Shown here: in pieces, positions 1-9,466 of the stretch
How the letters are laid out: every line of letters begins with the position of its first letter
How positions within the stretch are numbered: the first letter of the stretch is position 1
Source: Alphaproteobacteria bacterium
GTDB lineage: Bacteria; Pseudomonadota; Alphaproteobacteria; Caulobacterales; Caulobacteraceae
DNA length: 64,000 nt
Assembly (NCBI GenBank): GCA_018820665.1
Contig: JAHJNW010000086.1
Coordinates: 23,055 to 87,054 of the forward strand
Reading direction: 5' to 3'
Position numbers and translations under genes: made by a program
Notes under the pieces: model-generated
Seen by the model: only the letters and a program-made list of their open reading frames with translations
Databases searched by the model: none
What the model was told of the DNA's origin: nothing

Positions 1-2180
1 GCGAACCCTTCGATGAACTTCCCGGCCGCGCCGTCCGACAGGAGCTGCCAGGCCTCATCGATGATGAGCGCCTTCTTCAGCCCGCGGCCGCCCTTTTTCA
101 TACGCTGGCGGACGAGGAAGAGGATCGCGAGCACGACGACGGCCCGCAGGTCCGCCTTGCTCTCCAGATCGCTCATCTCGAAGACGGTATAGGGGTTGTC
201 GATCTGCAGCGTGGTCGCGCCGTTGAAGAACCCACCATAGGATCCGTCGCGACCGTAGGCGCCCAGCGCGAGCGCCAGATTCTGGCCGCGCTCGCCGTAG
301 TCCCGAGCGAGGACGTCAATCACATCGGCGAAGGAGCCGTCGCGGGCCTTGTCGGCCCATACGGTCATGACCGCCTTCTCGATCGCCCCCTTTTCCTCGT
401 CGCTGCACCCCTGCGCCCCACGAGCGGCCTGCTCGATCATGAGGCGGATCATCTCGACGCCTTCCAGGAGATACTCCTGAGCGCTTTCCTCAGAGGCCTG
501 CGACGGGTCGATGATCGAGAACGGGTTGATACAGGTCCGCTTGTCCAGATTGAAACGCACGAACGCCCCGCCCAACAGGATCGAGCTGTTCTTGAACGAC
601 TCCCCGTCGTCGATGACGAAGACCTCGGCGCCGGCGCCGCGAAGCGAGGCCGCTGTCTCCTGCATGAACACGGATTTGCCGGAGCCTGACGCGCCGACGA
701 CGGCCGTGTTGTGGTTGCCCGCCTTGTTCGCGAAGATGCTGTAGGTCATCACCTGACCGCGCCGGCCGACCAGCAGCATGTGCGGAAGATCCATGCCCAG
801 GAACTCGCCCTGCAGCGGAGCGAGGCGGGCCGCGACCGTCGTGGGCATCCGACGAAGCCGGCCCATCGTCGCCAGGTCCTCGAACAGGCCGCCGCCAAGG
901 CTCAAGGGCAGACAGGCAAGAACCGTCTGCAGGTGAATGTCGTCGTCCCGCTGAAGCACGAACCGGCTGTTGCGGAAGACCGAGCGGAGGCTTCGCTCGG
1001 CCCGCTCGGCATCCGCGATCGGCGCGACCGACAGGATGAACATCCCCATGCGAGCCAAGAGGGCGCCTTCCGCGACGTCCTCCATCACCATCGTCCAGTC
1101 CTCGGCCGCCTTGCGCGACTCCGGGAACATGCGTCCGATCGGATTGCTCACCGCCTGGTTGGTCCGGAGGCGTTTGAATTCGGCCGTCGACCGGGTCTTT
1201 TCCGCCGTCATCGGCGAGAAGCAGAGACACATCACGGTCGGGCCGATCAGCCGCAGCTGGTCGTTGAACATGTCGCCCAGGACCCGGGACATCAGCCCTT
1301 GGGTCCAGTGTTCGGGGTAGTCCTTGACCGAGAAGCCGCGGATCTGGAAACGCTCATCCCGCGAGGCGCCATCACGCGCCAGCGCCACGACATCGTCCGA
1401 CAGCTCCGGCCGGAGAAGGTCGTCGCCTTGGGCGCGGCTCTGGACTTCGATCCGATCCCGATACCGGGTCCAGGTCGTCTCCGCATCCACCATCTGTTCG
1501 TTCAGCCAGCGGTCTTCACGGAAGACGTTTTCGCGCGGGCGGATGTTGGTCGTCGGATTGAGAATATCCCCGACCAGGGAGATCAGCTGCTGGGGCGTGA
1601 CGATCGCTGAGTCGCTCCGAATGGCCCGGATATCGGCCATGAACTTCTCGCGCGCCTCGATCATCTGTTCGGCGGCGACCGATGTGTTCGACCCCTCCAT
1701 CTCGACAGCGATGAAGATCCGGAAATCCCGGAAATAGAAGGGCGCCTGGCTTGAGGCCGTCCGCCACGCCGCGTCGCGGAAGTGCTTGCGCCGATGCCGG
1801 GCCAGCGTGTCGAACACACCCCCCTGCTTCGCCCGTTCGGTCGCCCATGGATCGATCACGTCGCCGATCTTCGGTGACGCGTAGGAGATGACCTGGACAG
1901 TCGCGCCTTGCGGCACGCTGTGCGTGAAAAGCTCCGCCAAACTGCGGCTGGTAGCCTCGTCCGCGCCGATCAACGGCACGACCTCAAGGATCCAGCCGAT
2001 CGTCGAGTTCTGCTCGTAGAGGCCCTTCGTCTCGTCGTAGCTGCGGTAGGGCAGGAAGTCGCTCAACCGCGCCGACGAGAAGTATCCCCGAGGCATGTCA
2101 GGGGGCGGCGGCTCTTCGAAAACCGTCCGTCCGACCTGTTCCAGAACGCGTTTGACCGCGTCCCCCATCTTGCCAGCCAT
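1..2180 (-). CDS. traC: TraC-like F-type T4SS ATPase (C-terminus beyond window start)
   Basis: Reverse-strand reading from ATG at 2180: MAGKMGDAVKRVLEQVGRTVFEEPPPPDMPRGYFSSARLSDFLPYRSYDETKGLYEQNSTIGWILEVVPLIGADEAT; Walker A SGSGKSVFMQET; open to window edge. Confidence 0.9.
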   Translation of the reverse strand, partial: MAGKMGDAVKRVLEQVGRTVFEEPPPPDMPRGYFSSARLSDFLPYRSYDETKGLYEQNSTIGWILEVVPLIGADEATSRSLAELFTHSVPQGATVQVISYASPKIGDVIDPWATERAKQGGVFDTLARHRRKHFRDAAWRTASSQAPFYFRDFRIFIAVEMEGSNTSVAAEQMIEAREKFMADIRAIRSDSAIVTPQQLISLVGDILNPTTNIRPRENVFREDRWLNEQMVDAETTWTRYRDRIEVQSRAQGDDLLRPELSDDVVALARDGASRDERFQIRGFSVKDYPEHWTQGLMSRVLGDMFNDQLRLIGPTVMCLCFSPMTAEKTRSTAEFKRLRTNQAVSNPIGRMFPESRKAAEDWTMVMEDVAEGALLARMGMFILSVAPIADAERAERSLRSVFRNSRFVLQRDDDIHLQTVLACLPLSLGGGLFEDLATMGRLRRMPTTVAARLAPLQGEFLGMDLPHMLLVGRRGQVMTYSIFANKAGNHNTAVVGASGSGKSVFMQETAASLRGAGAEVFVIDDGESFKNSSILLGGAFVRFNLDKRTCINPFSIIDPSQASEESAQEYLLEGVEMIRLMIEQAARGAQGCSDEEKGAIEKAVMTVWADKARDGSFADVIDVLARDYGERGQNLALALGAYGRDGSYGGFFNGATTLQIDNPYTVFEMSDLESKADLRAVVVLAILFLVRQRMKKGGRGLKKALIIDEAWQLLSDGAAGKFIEGF

Positions 2181-2185
2181 ACCGG

Positions 2186-2608
2186 CTACTCCTGGACCGC
2201 GTTGCGGCCGATTTCCGAGGCGGACGGACCGGGGCGCGGCGCGTTCGGGGCGGGCACCCACCAACCCCCGCGGCGCATCACCGCCCAGACCTCAGACCGC
2301 TGGTGATAGTCGCCCTGCGCATCGACCCACGGCGCGAACACCACGGGGAGGATCTGATCGCCTTCCCGGCGCGGGCCAGTGCCGTCCGAGAAGACGAACG
2401 GTTGCGGTTCCCACCAGCGAACGGGGACGGCATTCTCGATACCGGGCGATTCCGGGTTGGCGGTCCCCGAGGAGCGAGTGCCGTCGATCTGCGCGATCGA
2501 CGCGCAGGTCTGACCTTCGCCCACTCCACCGCAGGCCCAGCTGCCCTTGGTGTTGGTGGAGCAAGCCGCGAGGCTTGCTCCTGCCAGCAAGATCAGCGCT
2601 ACCCGCAT
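2186..2608 (-). CDS. traV: TraV-like T4SS lipoprotein
   Basis: MRVALILLAGASLAACSTNTKGSWACGG lipobox; position between DsbC and TraC; TGATG overlap with upstream gene. Confidence 0.8.
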   Translation of the reverse strand: MRVALILLAGASLAACSTNTKGSWACGGVGEGQTCASIAQIDGTRSSGTANPESPGIENAVPVRWWEPQPFVFSDGTGPRREGDQILPVVFAPWVDAQGDYHQRSEVWAVMRRGGWWVPAPNAPRPGPSASEIGRNAVQE

Positions 2609-3471
2609 CAGCTGGCCCCGCCCAGGAACGCCCGGAGCTCGTTGACCGGCATCCAACCGCTGTTGGTCCGGCCGTCCGCGCGCACGATCATCGGCGTGCC
2701 GTTGATCCCGTTCTGCCGGGCGAACTCGACGTTGGCCGCGACTGCAGCTTCGGCGGCCGCGCAATCCCCCGAGGTGACGACTTCGCCGCCGCTGTAGATC
2801 GCATCGATCCCCGCCACGCGGTCTTTGGCGCAGAGCGCGAGCTTGGCCTTCTCCGGGCTATCCGGGCCCATGAACGCGATCGGATATTCGGTGACTTCGA
2901 TGTCGCGGACGTTCTTCAGATCATCATGCAGACGCTTGCAGAAGCCGCAGTTGAGGTCCGTGAAGATGGTCATCTTCAGCGGCGCGCCCGGGTTATGGAC
3001 GACGGCGTTGGCCTTCGGCAGGGTCACGCGAATGATCGGGCTGTCCGCCGGCGCAGCGGGCGCAGAAGCGGGCTCCACGCCCGGAGCGCCCGCTGCGCCC
3101 GGGGCGGCAGGCGCCGCGCCGCGAATGCGGGCTTCGGCCTGACCCACGGCCGCCAGCTCACGAAGTCGGACGTCTGTCACGTCCACCTTGTTTTCGAGGT
3201 CCAGGACGGCCCCGACGAACGCGAACTTCGCGTCGCGGGTGACGTAGAAGACGTTCGATCCAGCGACGACTTCGCACAGGTTGGCGGGGCCTTTGTCGCA
3301 GTCCGCCGAGGTGATCGGCGTGTTGGGGAATTCCTTCTGGACCTTGTCCTTCAGGCTAGTCCCGAAGCCGCTGGCCACCGCCACGGTGGCGACACCGATG
3401 ACGGCAAGCGCCGCCAGGCCGGAAACACCGGCGAGGATCTTCGCGCGGCGGGATTGGAGAGAGATTTTCAT
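2608..3471 (-). CDS. dsbC: DsbC-like thiol:disulfide interchange protein
   Basis: Signal/TM N-terminus; CxxC in TIFTDLNCGFCKRLHDDL; DsbC C-terminal fold motif GINGTPMIV. Confidence 0.88.
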   Translation of the reverse strand: MKISLQSRRAKILAGVSGLAALAVIGVATVAVASGFGTSLKDKVQKEFPNTPITSADCDKGPANLCEVVAGSNVFYVTRDAKFAFVGAVLDLENKVDVTDVRLRELAAVGQAEARIRGAAPAAPGAAGAPGVEPASAPAAPADSPIIRVTLPKANAVVHNPGAPLKMTIFTDLNCGFCKRLHDDLKNVRDIEVTEYPIAFMGPDSPEKAKLALCAKDRVAGIDAIYSGGEVVTSGDCAAAEAAVAANVEFARQNGINGTPMIVRADGRTNSGWMPVNELRAFLGGAS

Positions 3472-3504
3472 GAGATCTGGCTTTCTTGAATGGAAGACGG
3501 ACGA

Positions 3505-3912
3505 TCAGGCGGTGACGGCGTCAGCGTCTAGGCAGACAGGTTCAGCCGCGACGGTGCTGGCCTTGTCGCAGCACGCCGGGTCCTCGCAGCAGTGATCGTC
3601 GCCCTGAAGCGACGCGAGGATTCCGGCGACCGAGGCCATGGCCTTCTTGATGGCGATGGCTGCGGCATTCTGGCCCGGCGCGTCGGTCGGGGCAGACAGC
3701 GTGGTCTTTTCCTTGGCGGAATGGTCGTGCGGGGCGTGACCCTCGGCCGACTTCGGCGCAGCGCTTCCAGCGCCCTTATCGGGGCAGACCTGCGAAGACG
3801 ACGCGGATTGCCCGTGATGAGGGCAGTCGCAGGCCGTCGCGACCTGTGCGACGACCGGCGAGGCGGTCAGGACGAACGCGGCAAGCGCGGCGGCGGTACG
3901 GAGGTATTTCAT
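3505..3912 (-). CDS. Secreted Cys/His-rich protein of unknown function
   Basis: MKYLRTAAALAAFVLTASPVVAQ signal peptide; CDCPHHGQ, HAPHDHSAKE, DDHCCEDPACCDK clusters. Confidence 0.65.
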   Translation of the reverse strand: MKYLRTAAALAAFVLTASPVVAQVATACDCPHHGQSASSSQVCPDKGAGSAAPKSAEGHAPHDHSAKEKTTLSAPTDAPGQNAAAIAIKKAMASVAGILASLQGDDHCCEDPACCDKASTVAAEPVCLDADAVTA

Positions 3913-3941
3913 GGCGTGACTTTCTGATTTGAAGGACAGGT

Positions 3942-5390
3942 TCAACGGCGGGCTGGGCCGCCAATTTCGAACCCGCTCAGGAAGACGAGTTCGACCTCGA
4001 TGCCGGTCGGCATTTCCACGACCGGCTGGTACTGCTCGGCCCGCTTGACGTAGTAGTCGGCCAGCATCTCGGCGGCGTTGGCGACGCCGGAACCGGCGGC
4101 GCCAGCCGCTACGTCACCCGCTTCCAGACGGGGCGGCGCGGTCAGCGACCCCCCTGCCCCGATGCCGATCGAGCTCGACATCTGATCGGTGTAGCGAGAC
4201 AGACTGTTTCCCAGGCCCTGCAGCGTTCCGGCGATCATGGCGCGGCCGGTCAGCCCGCCTTCACGCGAGATCACATTGCCCCGCACGCCGGCCTTGCCCA
4301 GGTGGGACGCGTAACCCTCGACCGTCGCGACCGAAAACTGCCGCGGCCCCGCCGGGCACGAAATACGCTGCAGCCGGATGTAGACCTTCTCCGAAGACAG
4401 TTCGGCATAGGCCGCGCCGTTCACCAGGCAGCCGGTCAGATCCGTGCGTTGATAGCGGCCATCCGCGCCGACGTGGATCGCCGGGCCCGTCAGTCGAAAG
4501 AGGACCGGCTTCGGGTCCGAGGTGCTGGTGACGCCAGTCGCGGCGTCCACGCCGACCAGAACACGCGCTCGGGTGTAGGCGTTGGGGGGCACGAACCGTT
4601 CGGTGTCGAACACCTGCATCGAGCTCGACATGTACTGTCCCTGCCCCGTGCCGCCCGTTCCGCCTGCCTGCGTACCCGCAGCGCCACCGGAGGTGCGCGA
4701 GGTGGAGACGGTCGGGCCGCCCGCAGCGCCCCCTGGGCCAGCGGCGCCAGCCACCCTGACCGTCGAAAGAGACCGGCGCGGACGGACGCCAGAATCTGCC
4801 CCGGCGACGCCGGGAGCCATCTGTCCGCCCGCGCCAGCCCCGACGGGTGCAAACGGATCACCGCCACCCATCGGAGCCGGAGCTACGCCGTTAGCTTGCA
4901 TGGCCGGCGCGGCCCCTCCCGCGTTCACAGCAACCCCGCCCGGCCCGGGGGGAGCACTGCTACCGCGAGTCTGAATCTGATTGTTCAGCGCGTCGATCGT
5001 GCGCAAGGCATCGGCGCGCTCGTCTTCCAGCTGCTGCCGGGCGCCTTGGGCCTCCGCGCTCAATTGCACGTTCTGCCCATTTAGTTCGGCGATCTGGCGA
5101 TCCAACTCCTGGACACGCACAGCCAGCTCGGAGGCCTGCGCCTCGCCGGACATGTTCTGGCCGCGAGCCAGGTCAGCCGTTGCGAGAATACGCCGCGCGG
5201 CCTCCGGGTTATCCCGCGAAGGAACCGGCTTGAGCATCTGGTAGATTACGAAGCCGCCGCCCGCGAGCACCAACGCGGTGATCGCACCCCAGATGATCGT
5301 CTGGCGCCGCTTGGCCGCGCGATTGGAGTCGCCGGGAATGGGACCGTCAAAGGCGGGCTCGGCCGCCGGCAGTTCAACTTCATGGCTCAA
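3942..5390 (-). CDS. traB: TraB-like T4SS outer-membrane-complex scaffold
   Basis: N-terminal TM, coiled coil, Gly/Pro-rich linker, C-terminal TrbI/VirB10-type region; position between TraK and DsbC. Confidence 0.85.
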   Translation of the reverse strand: MSHEVELPAAEPAFDGPIPGDSNRAAKRRQTIIWGAITALVLAGGGFVIYQMLKPVPSRDNPEAARRILATADLARGQNMSGEAQASELAVRVQELDRQIAELNGQNVQLSAEAQGARQQLEDERADALRTIDALNNQIQTRGSSAPPGPGGVAVNAGGAAPAMQANGVAPAPMGGGDPFAPVGAGAGGQMAPGVAGADSGVRPRRSLSTVRVAGAAGPGGAAGGPTVSTSRTSGGAAGTQAGGTGGTGQGQYMSSSMQVFDTERFVPPNAYTRARVLVGVDAATGVTSTSDPKPVLFRLTGPAIHVGADGRYQRTDLTGCLVNGAAYAELSSEKVYIRLQRISCPAGPRQFSVATVEGYASHLGKAGVRGNVISREGGLTGRAMIAGTLQGLGNSLSRYTDQMSSSIGIGAGGSLTAPPRLEAGDVAAGAAGSGVANAAEMLADYYVKRAEQYQPVVEMPTGIEVELVFLSGFEIGGPARR

Positions 5391-6112
5391 CGGACTTCCT
5401 CCACGACGAAGACCCGTCCATCAGCGCCCGGGAGCAGCTCCACCCGGTCGGCGGCGGCGGCCATCACCCCAGCGACCAGGAAGCTGTCCACGACGACCGG
5501 GACGGTCGCCTCGGAGGCGTTGCGGATCGCGAGGACCTGACCTCGCAGGTTCGCGACTTCGTAAGTCTCGACCACACGGAGTTCGAACGGCCCGACCCGT
5601 GTCGCCTGGCCTGCCCGCGCTTCGCGCCGCACGCCTTCGGGGGCCTCTCCGTTGAACATCAGCCGGAAGAGCGCCGTCACGGTTTCCATGTAGCCGCTGC
5701 GGCGTTCGGAGCGCTGGACGGTCTCCCCCGAACCGGACGAGGCCGATGCGCCCATATTCACCGTGACTGTCTGCCCCGCCACCGCAGCGGGCGAGAGGGT
5801 CGCTTGGACCGTTCGGCCTGACTGCGTGACCAGGAACAGGGTGAAGGTCCGCCCCAGGACGTCGCCGTCAAAGGCGACATAGACATCACCTGTGGCCTCC
5901 TCGGCCTCGACCATCATCTGAGGGCCGTCAGGTTCGCTGATCGAGCGCACCGAGACGATCTTGTCGCCCTCGATTGCGATGCGGGACATCTGGTCGGCCG
6001 ATACAACGGCTTCGAATTGTCCGTTGCGGACCTGGACGGGATCGGCATGGGCTGGGTTGGTCGCCAGCAGCGCGGCGCAGAACGCGGCGCCCGTGAGAAG
6101 CGCACGCTTCAT
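5387..6112 (-). CDS. traK: TraK-like T4SS secretin-like protein
   Basis: Signal peptide MKRALLTGAAFCAALLATNPAHA; size and position in tra operon. Confidence 0.8.
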   Translation of the reverse strand: MKRALLTGAAFCAALLATNPAHADPVQVRNGQFEAVVSADQMSRIAIEGDKIVSVRSISEPDGPQMMVEAEEATGDVYVAFDGDVLGRTFTLFLVTQSGRTVQATLSPAAVAGQTVTVNMGASASSGSGETVQRSERRSGYMETVTALFRLMFNGEAPEGVRREARAGQATRVGPFELRVVETYEVANLRGQVLAIRNASEATVPVVVDSFLVAGVMAAAADRVELLPGADGRVFVVEEVR

Positions 6113-6708
6113 AGCTGTTCATCCTTGTTGGAAACTGGAGCGCGGGTGCCCTGCGCCTGGTCCTTCTCGACCGGGACAAAGCTGGCGAGACGAAGCATCG
6201 AACCGCGCTTGTTGAAGGTCAGGCCGTAGGTCGCCCGTTTGGTCTCGACGATCCGCGTGCCGTTGCTGGTTTCAAGCTCACCGACGACTTCGACGTAGAG
6301 CTTCGATGGGTCGACGAAGAAGTCGTTCGGATAGAAGGTCTGCGACGTTCGCGTGTTCTGCCGCTCCTGGCGGTCAAGGATCAGCGCCGCCTTGATCTCC
6401 TGATAGGTTTCCGGCTCGGTGATCCGCTCAAGGTTCCGCTCGAAATACCGGGCGCTCTCGGGCGTCCTGTTGAGGAACAGGTAGGTCGCATCCCGCGCCA
6501 GACGTTCGAGGTAGTCACGGTCAACGCCACCGTGCGCCGAGATCTCGACCGAGTCCGACAGGCTGGGGACCAGAACCACCTTGTTCATCGTCGCCACCGA
6601 AACCGCCATCGCGGCGTTGGCGGTGATGCTCGCGGCCAGCATAATCGACACCGCTGTCAGGCGCCGGTTCAGCACACGCGCCTGATTGTTCACGTTCATT
6701 GTTTTCAT
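6109..6708 (-). CDS. traE: TraE-like T4SS protein
   Basis: MKTMNVNNQARVLNRRLTAVSIMLAAS...; TraE/VirB8-type size and operon position. Confidence 0.82.
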   Translation of the reverse strand: MKTMNVNNQARVLNRRLTAVSIMLAASITANAAMAVSVATMNKVVLVPSLSDSVEISAHGGVDRDYLERLARDATYLFLNRTPESARYFERNLERITEPETYQEIKAALILDRQERQNTRTSQTFYPNDFFVDPSKLYVEVVGELETSNGTRIVETKRATYGLTFNKRGSMLRLASFVPVEKDQAQGTRAPVSNKDEQL

Positions 6709-6710
6709 GG

Positions 6711-6995
6711 TCAGCCCGCCAGCTCGCGAAGATGGGAGGGCGGCGTCGCCTTCAGCCGGAAGACGTCCGAGGGCAGAAGCCAGTAGGCCGCCCATTTCAG
6801 TCGGCTGAGGGAGCTGCCCTGTTTGAACTTCCGCAGCGCCCACAGGCACGTGCCCGCCACGATGAGGCCGACCAGGAAGTTGAAAACCAGAATGCAGATC
6901 AACAGAGGAGCGACGACTACGGCCAGCTCGTCCGGAGTAAACACCAAATAGCGCTCTGGCGCGTCGAGGTGTTGCGGAATATATGTGTCTTTCAT
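6711..6995 (-). CDS. traL: TraL-like T4SS protein
   Basis: MKDTYIPQHLDAPERYLVFTPDELAVVVAPLLICIL...; typical TraL start and TM pattern. Confidence 0.85.
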   Translation of the reverse strand: MKDTYIPQHLDAPERYLVFTPDELAVVVAPLLICILVFNFLVGLIVAGTCLWALRKFKQGSSLSRLKWAAYWLLPSDVFRLKATPPSHLRELAG

Positions 6996-7150
6996 GGGCC
7001 TAACTGGTTGCCCCGAAGAACAGTGCGCCGGTTTGCAAGCTACGCGCTGTACTTGGGATTGCTGAGCTAGGGAGCGGAGCGACGTGGAACCCCTTCCGAC
7101 GCCGCCCCGCCCTCATCGCTCTGAGAGTAAAGGGGGGATGCTCCCCTCTC

Positions 7151-7492
7151 TTAGAAAACGGCCGAAGCCAGAGCGGAGACGATCCCCGGGCCCGTGGCTG
7201 CTGTCAGCCCGATCCCCGCTGCGCCGCCGATCAGACGCCAGTCGAACTTCATCACCATGCCGACCAGGGCCACGGCGACACCGGCCACACCCGCCAGCTT
7301 GCCGAGCGAACCTTCGGTCCAGTCGGTCAGCTGAGAGACGGTCGAGTCGAACGTGTTGTCCGTGCCGGCAACGGCGGTGGCGGTCACCGCGACAGCGACG
7401 GCGCCCAGAAGCAGGGCGCGCTCGACGTTGCGGATAACCTTCGGGTCGGACAGCACAGCGGCCGAACCCAGCGTCATCACATTCCTCTTCAT
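7151..7492 (-). CDS. traA: TraA-like conjugative pilin
   Basis: 113 aa with two hydrophobic helices, first gene of tra operon, immediately upstream of traL. Confidence 0.65.
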   Translation of the reverse strand: MKRNVMTLGSAAVLSDPKVIRNVERALLLGAVAVAVTATAVAGTDNTFDSTVSQLTDWTEGSLGKLAGVAGVAVALVGMVMKFDWRLIGGAAGIGLTAATGPGIVSALASAVF

Positions 7493-7569
7493 AGTTATAA
7501 ACCTCGTTCCTAGATGAGCCGACGCGCTAGGCCGCCTCGGCCCGACCTAAAAACTCATGGTTCGGATAG

Positions 7570-7594
7570 CAACGCAATCCTTTTTATTGCGTTG
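7570..7594. promoter_or_regulatory. Perfect 9-bp inverted repeat upstream of tra operon (candidate operator)
   Basis: CAACGCAAT-ccttttt-ATTGCGTTG. Confidence 0.5.
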
Positions 7595-7796
7595 CGCCCT
7601 GAAATCGGCGTTTTGTTGCTTTCCGATTACTTAACACGCTGCGGTCTTACTTCCGCTTCTTGCGTATTCGAAGCCGCCCGCCGCCCGCGCGACTCCGTGC
7701 GATGCGGCCCCCTCCCCGCTTTTCGCCCGTCGGCATCCGCGCCATGCGGACGCGCTTCCGCATCCGTCCGCCCTCGGCCTGCGTAATACTGCTGCG

Positions 7797-8423
7797 TTGC
7801 TGCGTTTCGCGCGTTCAGCCCCGCGCGTTGCGTTGTCCGGGCCGCATTCGGGGGGCGCGGTTAATGGCGGAATCTGTTACGCCGCATTGGTGCCCCGGGC
7901 GGAAGAACAGTGGTCCGGGGGGAGGACGGGATATCTTTTGGGCAACGACACCATTTCATCGGGTGGGGACGAACCCGTGCGCGAGCCGCAGGTCCTCAAA
8001 ATCCCGCTCACGGCCGATCCTGTGTTCTGGAATGCAGTTGACGCAGCCAAGGCTTTTCACCGCGTCACCCAAGGTCGGCAGCTGTCGACGTTGGACCTCG
8101 TCGGTCCAGCCCTCCAGGCCCTGAAGCAGCGCACCGGCGCCATCGCGACGAAGCGTCTCGAAGCGCTCGACATCGGTTACTACTCGCGCAAGGGCACGCT
8201 GCGGCTCCCGCTGTCGACCAAGCCCTTGGCCGACGAGGTCGCTATGCACCTCATGGCCACTGATGCACGTCGCACCGGTTCGGCCCCTGGACACCGCCGG
8301 CACTATTGGAGAACCACGCGCGCCGTCGTGCTGGTCGCCCTCTACATGTACGGCCTCGCCTGCCGTGCCATTTTGATATCGACCTACGGCAAGGACGACT
8401 TCCCGCCGCCCGACCGTCCTTAA
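7797..8423 (+). CDS. Hypothetical protein (start uncertain)
   Basis: ORF; plausible body LLGNDTISSGGDEPVREPQVLKIPL...; possible later start near 7938. Confidence 0.4.
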   Translation: MLRFARSAPRVALSGPHSGGAVNGGICYAALVPRAEEQWSGGRTGYLLGNDTISSGGDEPVREPQVLKIPLTADPVFWNAVDAAKAFHRVTQGRQLSTLDLVGPALQALKQRTGAIATKRLEALDIGYYSRKGTLRLPLSTKPLADEVAMHLMATDARRTGSAPGHRRHYWRTTRAVVLVALYMYGLACRAILISTYGKDDFPPPDRP

Positions 8424-8791
8424 CAATACCTTAAGTTGCGGCCCCTCAGTCTCTTAAAACGACCCGCCAGCCGCGTCTGTGCGGCGTTCCAGCCACGGGA
8501 TGCGTCTTTTTTTGGGCATCGTGCGGACTCCGCTCCGCTTTCCGCTTGCTTCCGCTCGCCTATTTGGTGATTCTAGGGCTCCGCTGATTTGCAACTGGCG
8601 GACGAATGGCCTCTACGCTGATCCGCGGCCCCGGACCCCAGCGCCAATGAAGCCAGGCTGAGCAACCTACCCCTCTGCCTTGCGCAGATCACAGACGCCT
8701 CTGCTGCGGGGGCGGCCTAGATGAGGGGGGACTCGGCCAGATAAGTTGGGGTTACGCCGCAGCGCGCGGCCAGTAGTTTTTTGGGGGCCTT

Positions 8792-9247
8792 ATGCCGTGG
8801 AAAGACAAGACGCCGTCGCCTGATCAGATCAAGCGTCGCGTTGCCTACTTGATTGCCGTTCGGTGTCGCCAGCAGGGCATCAAGAACATCGCCGAGAAGG
8901 CGGGCTTCAATCGAGATACAGTGAGCGCCTACGCCGATCCCAATTACGGGTCGAAAGGCGGGCCTCAGAAGTTAGACATCACCCTCGCCATTCTCGGCGC
9001 AACCGGCGACGATTTCGCCCAGGTGATGTACGCCGCTCAGAACTCGACCGATGAGGCGACCTTCTGGGCGATGATGCACTGCGTCCTGGTCGCCCAACAG
9101 CAGCTGGCCATCCGTGCGACCAATGAGGACCGCCTCGCGGGCGGCCGCCTCCTGCCACAAGCCCTCGCAGTGCCGCGCACACGCGCCACCGACCAGGTCA
9201 TTTCTCACGAACCGATCTACGACGAGCCACACCGCCTCGCCATCTAA
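8792..9247 (+). CDS. Putative HTH DNA-binding protein
   Basis: RRVAYLIAVRCRQQGIKNIAEKAGFNRDTVSAY resembles an HTH; followed by terminator. Confidence 0.5.
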   Translation: MPWKDKTPSPDQIKRRVAYLIAVRCRQQGIKNIAEKAGFNRDTVSAYADPNYGSKGGPQKLDITLAILGATGDDFAQVMYAAQNSTDEATFWAMMHCVLVAQQQLAIRATNEDRLAGGRLLPQALAVPRTRATDQVISHEPIYDEPHRLAI

Positions 9248-9264
9248 CACCCGCCCGGCCCAAC

Positions 9265-9300
9265 AAGGCCCCGCCCAGGCAACTGGAGCGGGGCCTTTTT
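9265..9300 (+). terminator. Rho-independent terminator
   Basis: aaggccccgc...gcggggccttttt. Confidence 0.8.
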
Positions 9301-9466
9301 GCGTCTGGGTTTCCGGCCTGACGCCGCCGTTCCGACCGCGCCGATCGTCAACCGCCGGAGCAGGCGGACAGAGCGAGAGGGAGAGGAGGATTCGAGAGGG
9401 GCAAGATCGATAGGGCGAGAGAAGAGAGCCCTTCCGGTCCGGTTCAACCCTTTCCGGAGACCTCCG

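Noticed and set aside
711-1610. 299-aa plus-strand ORF and neighbouring ORFs at 490-1848
   Set aside because: Antisense or shadow frames over TraC, which reads continuously on the minus strand.
2095-3489. 464-aa plus-strand ORF
   Set aside because: Antisense to TraV and DsbC genes.
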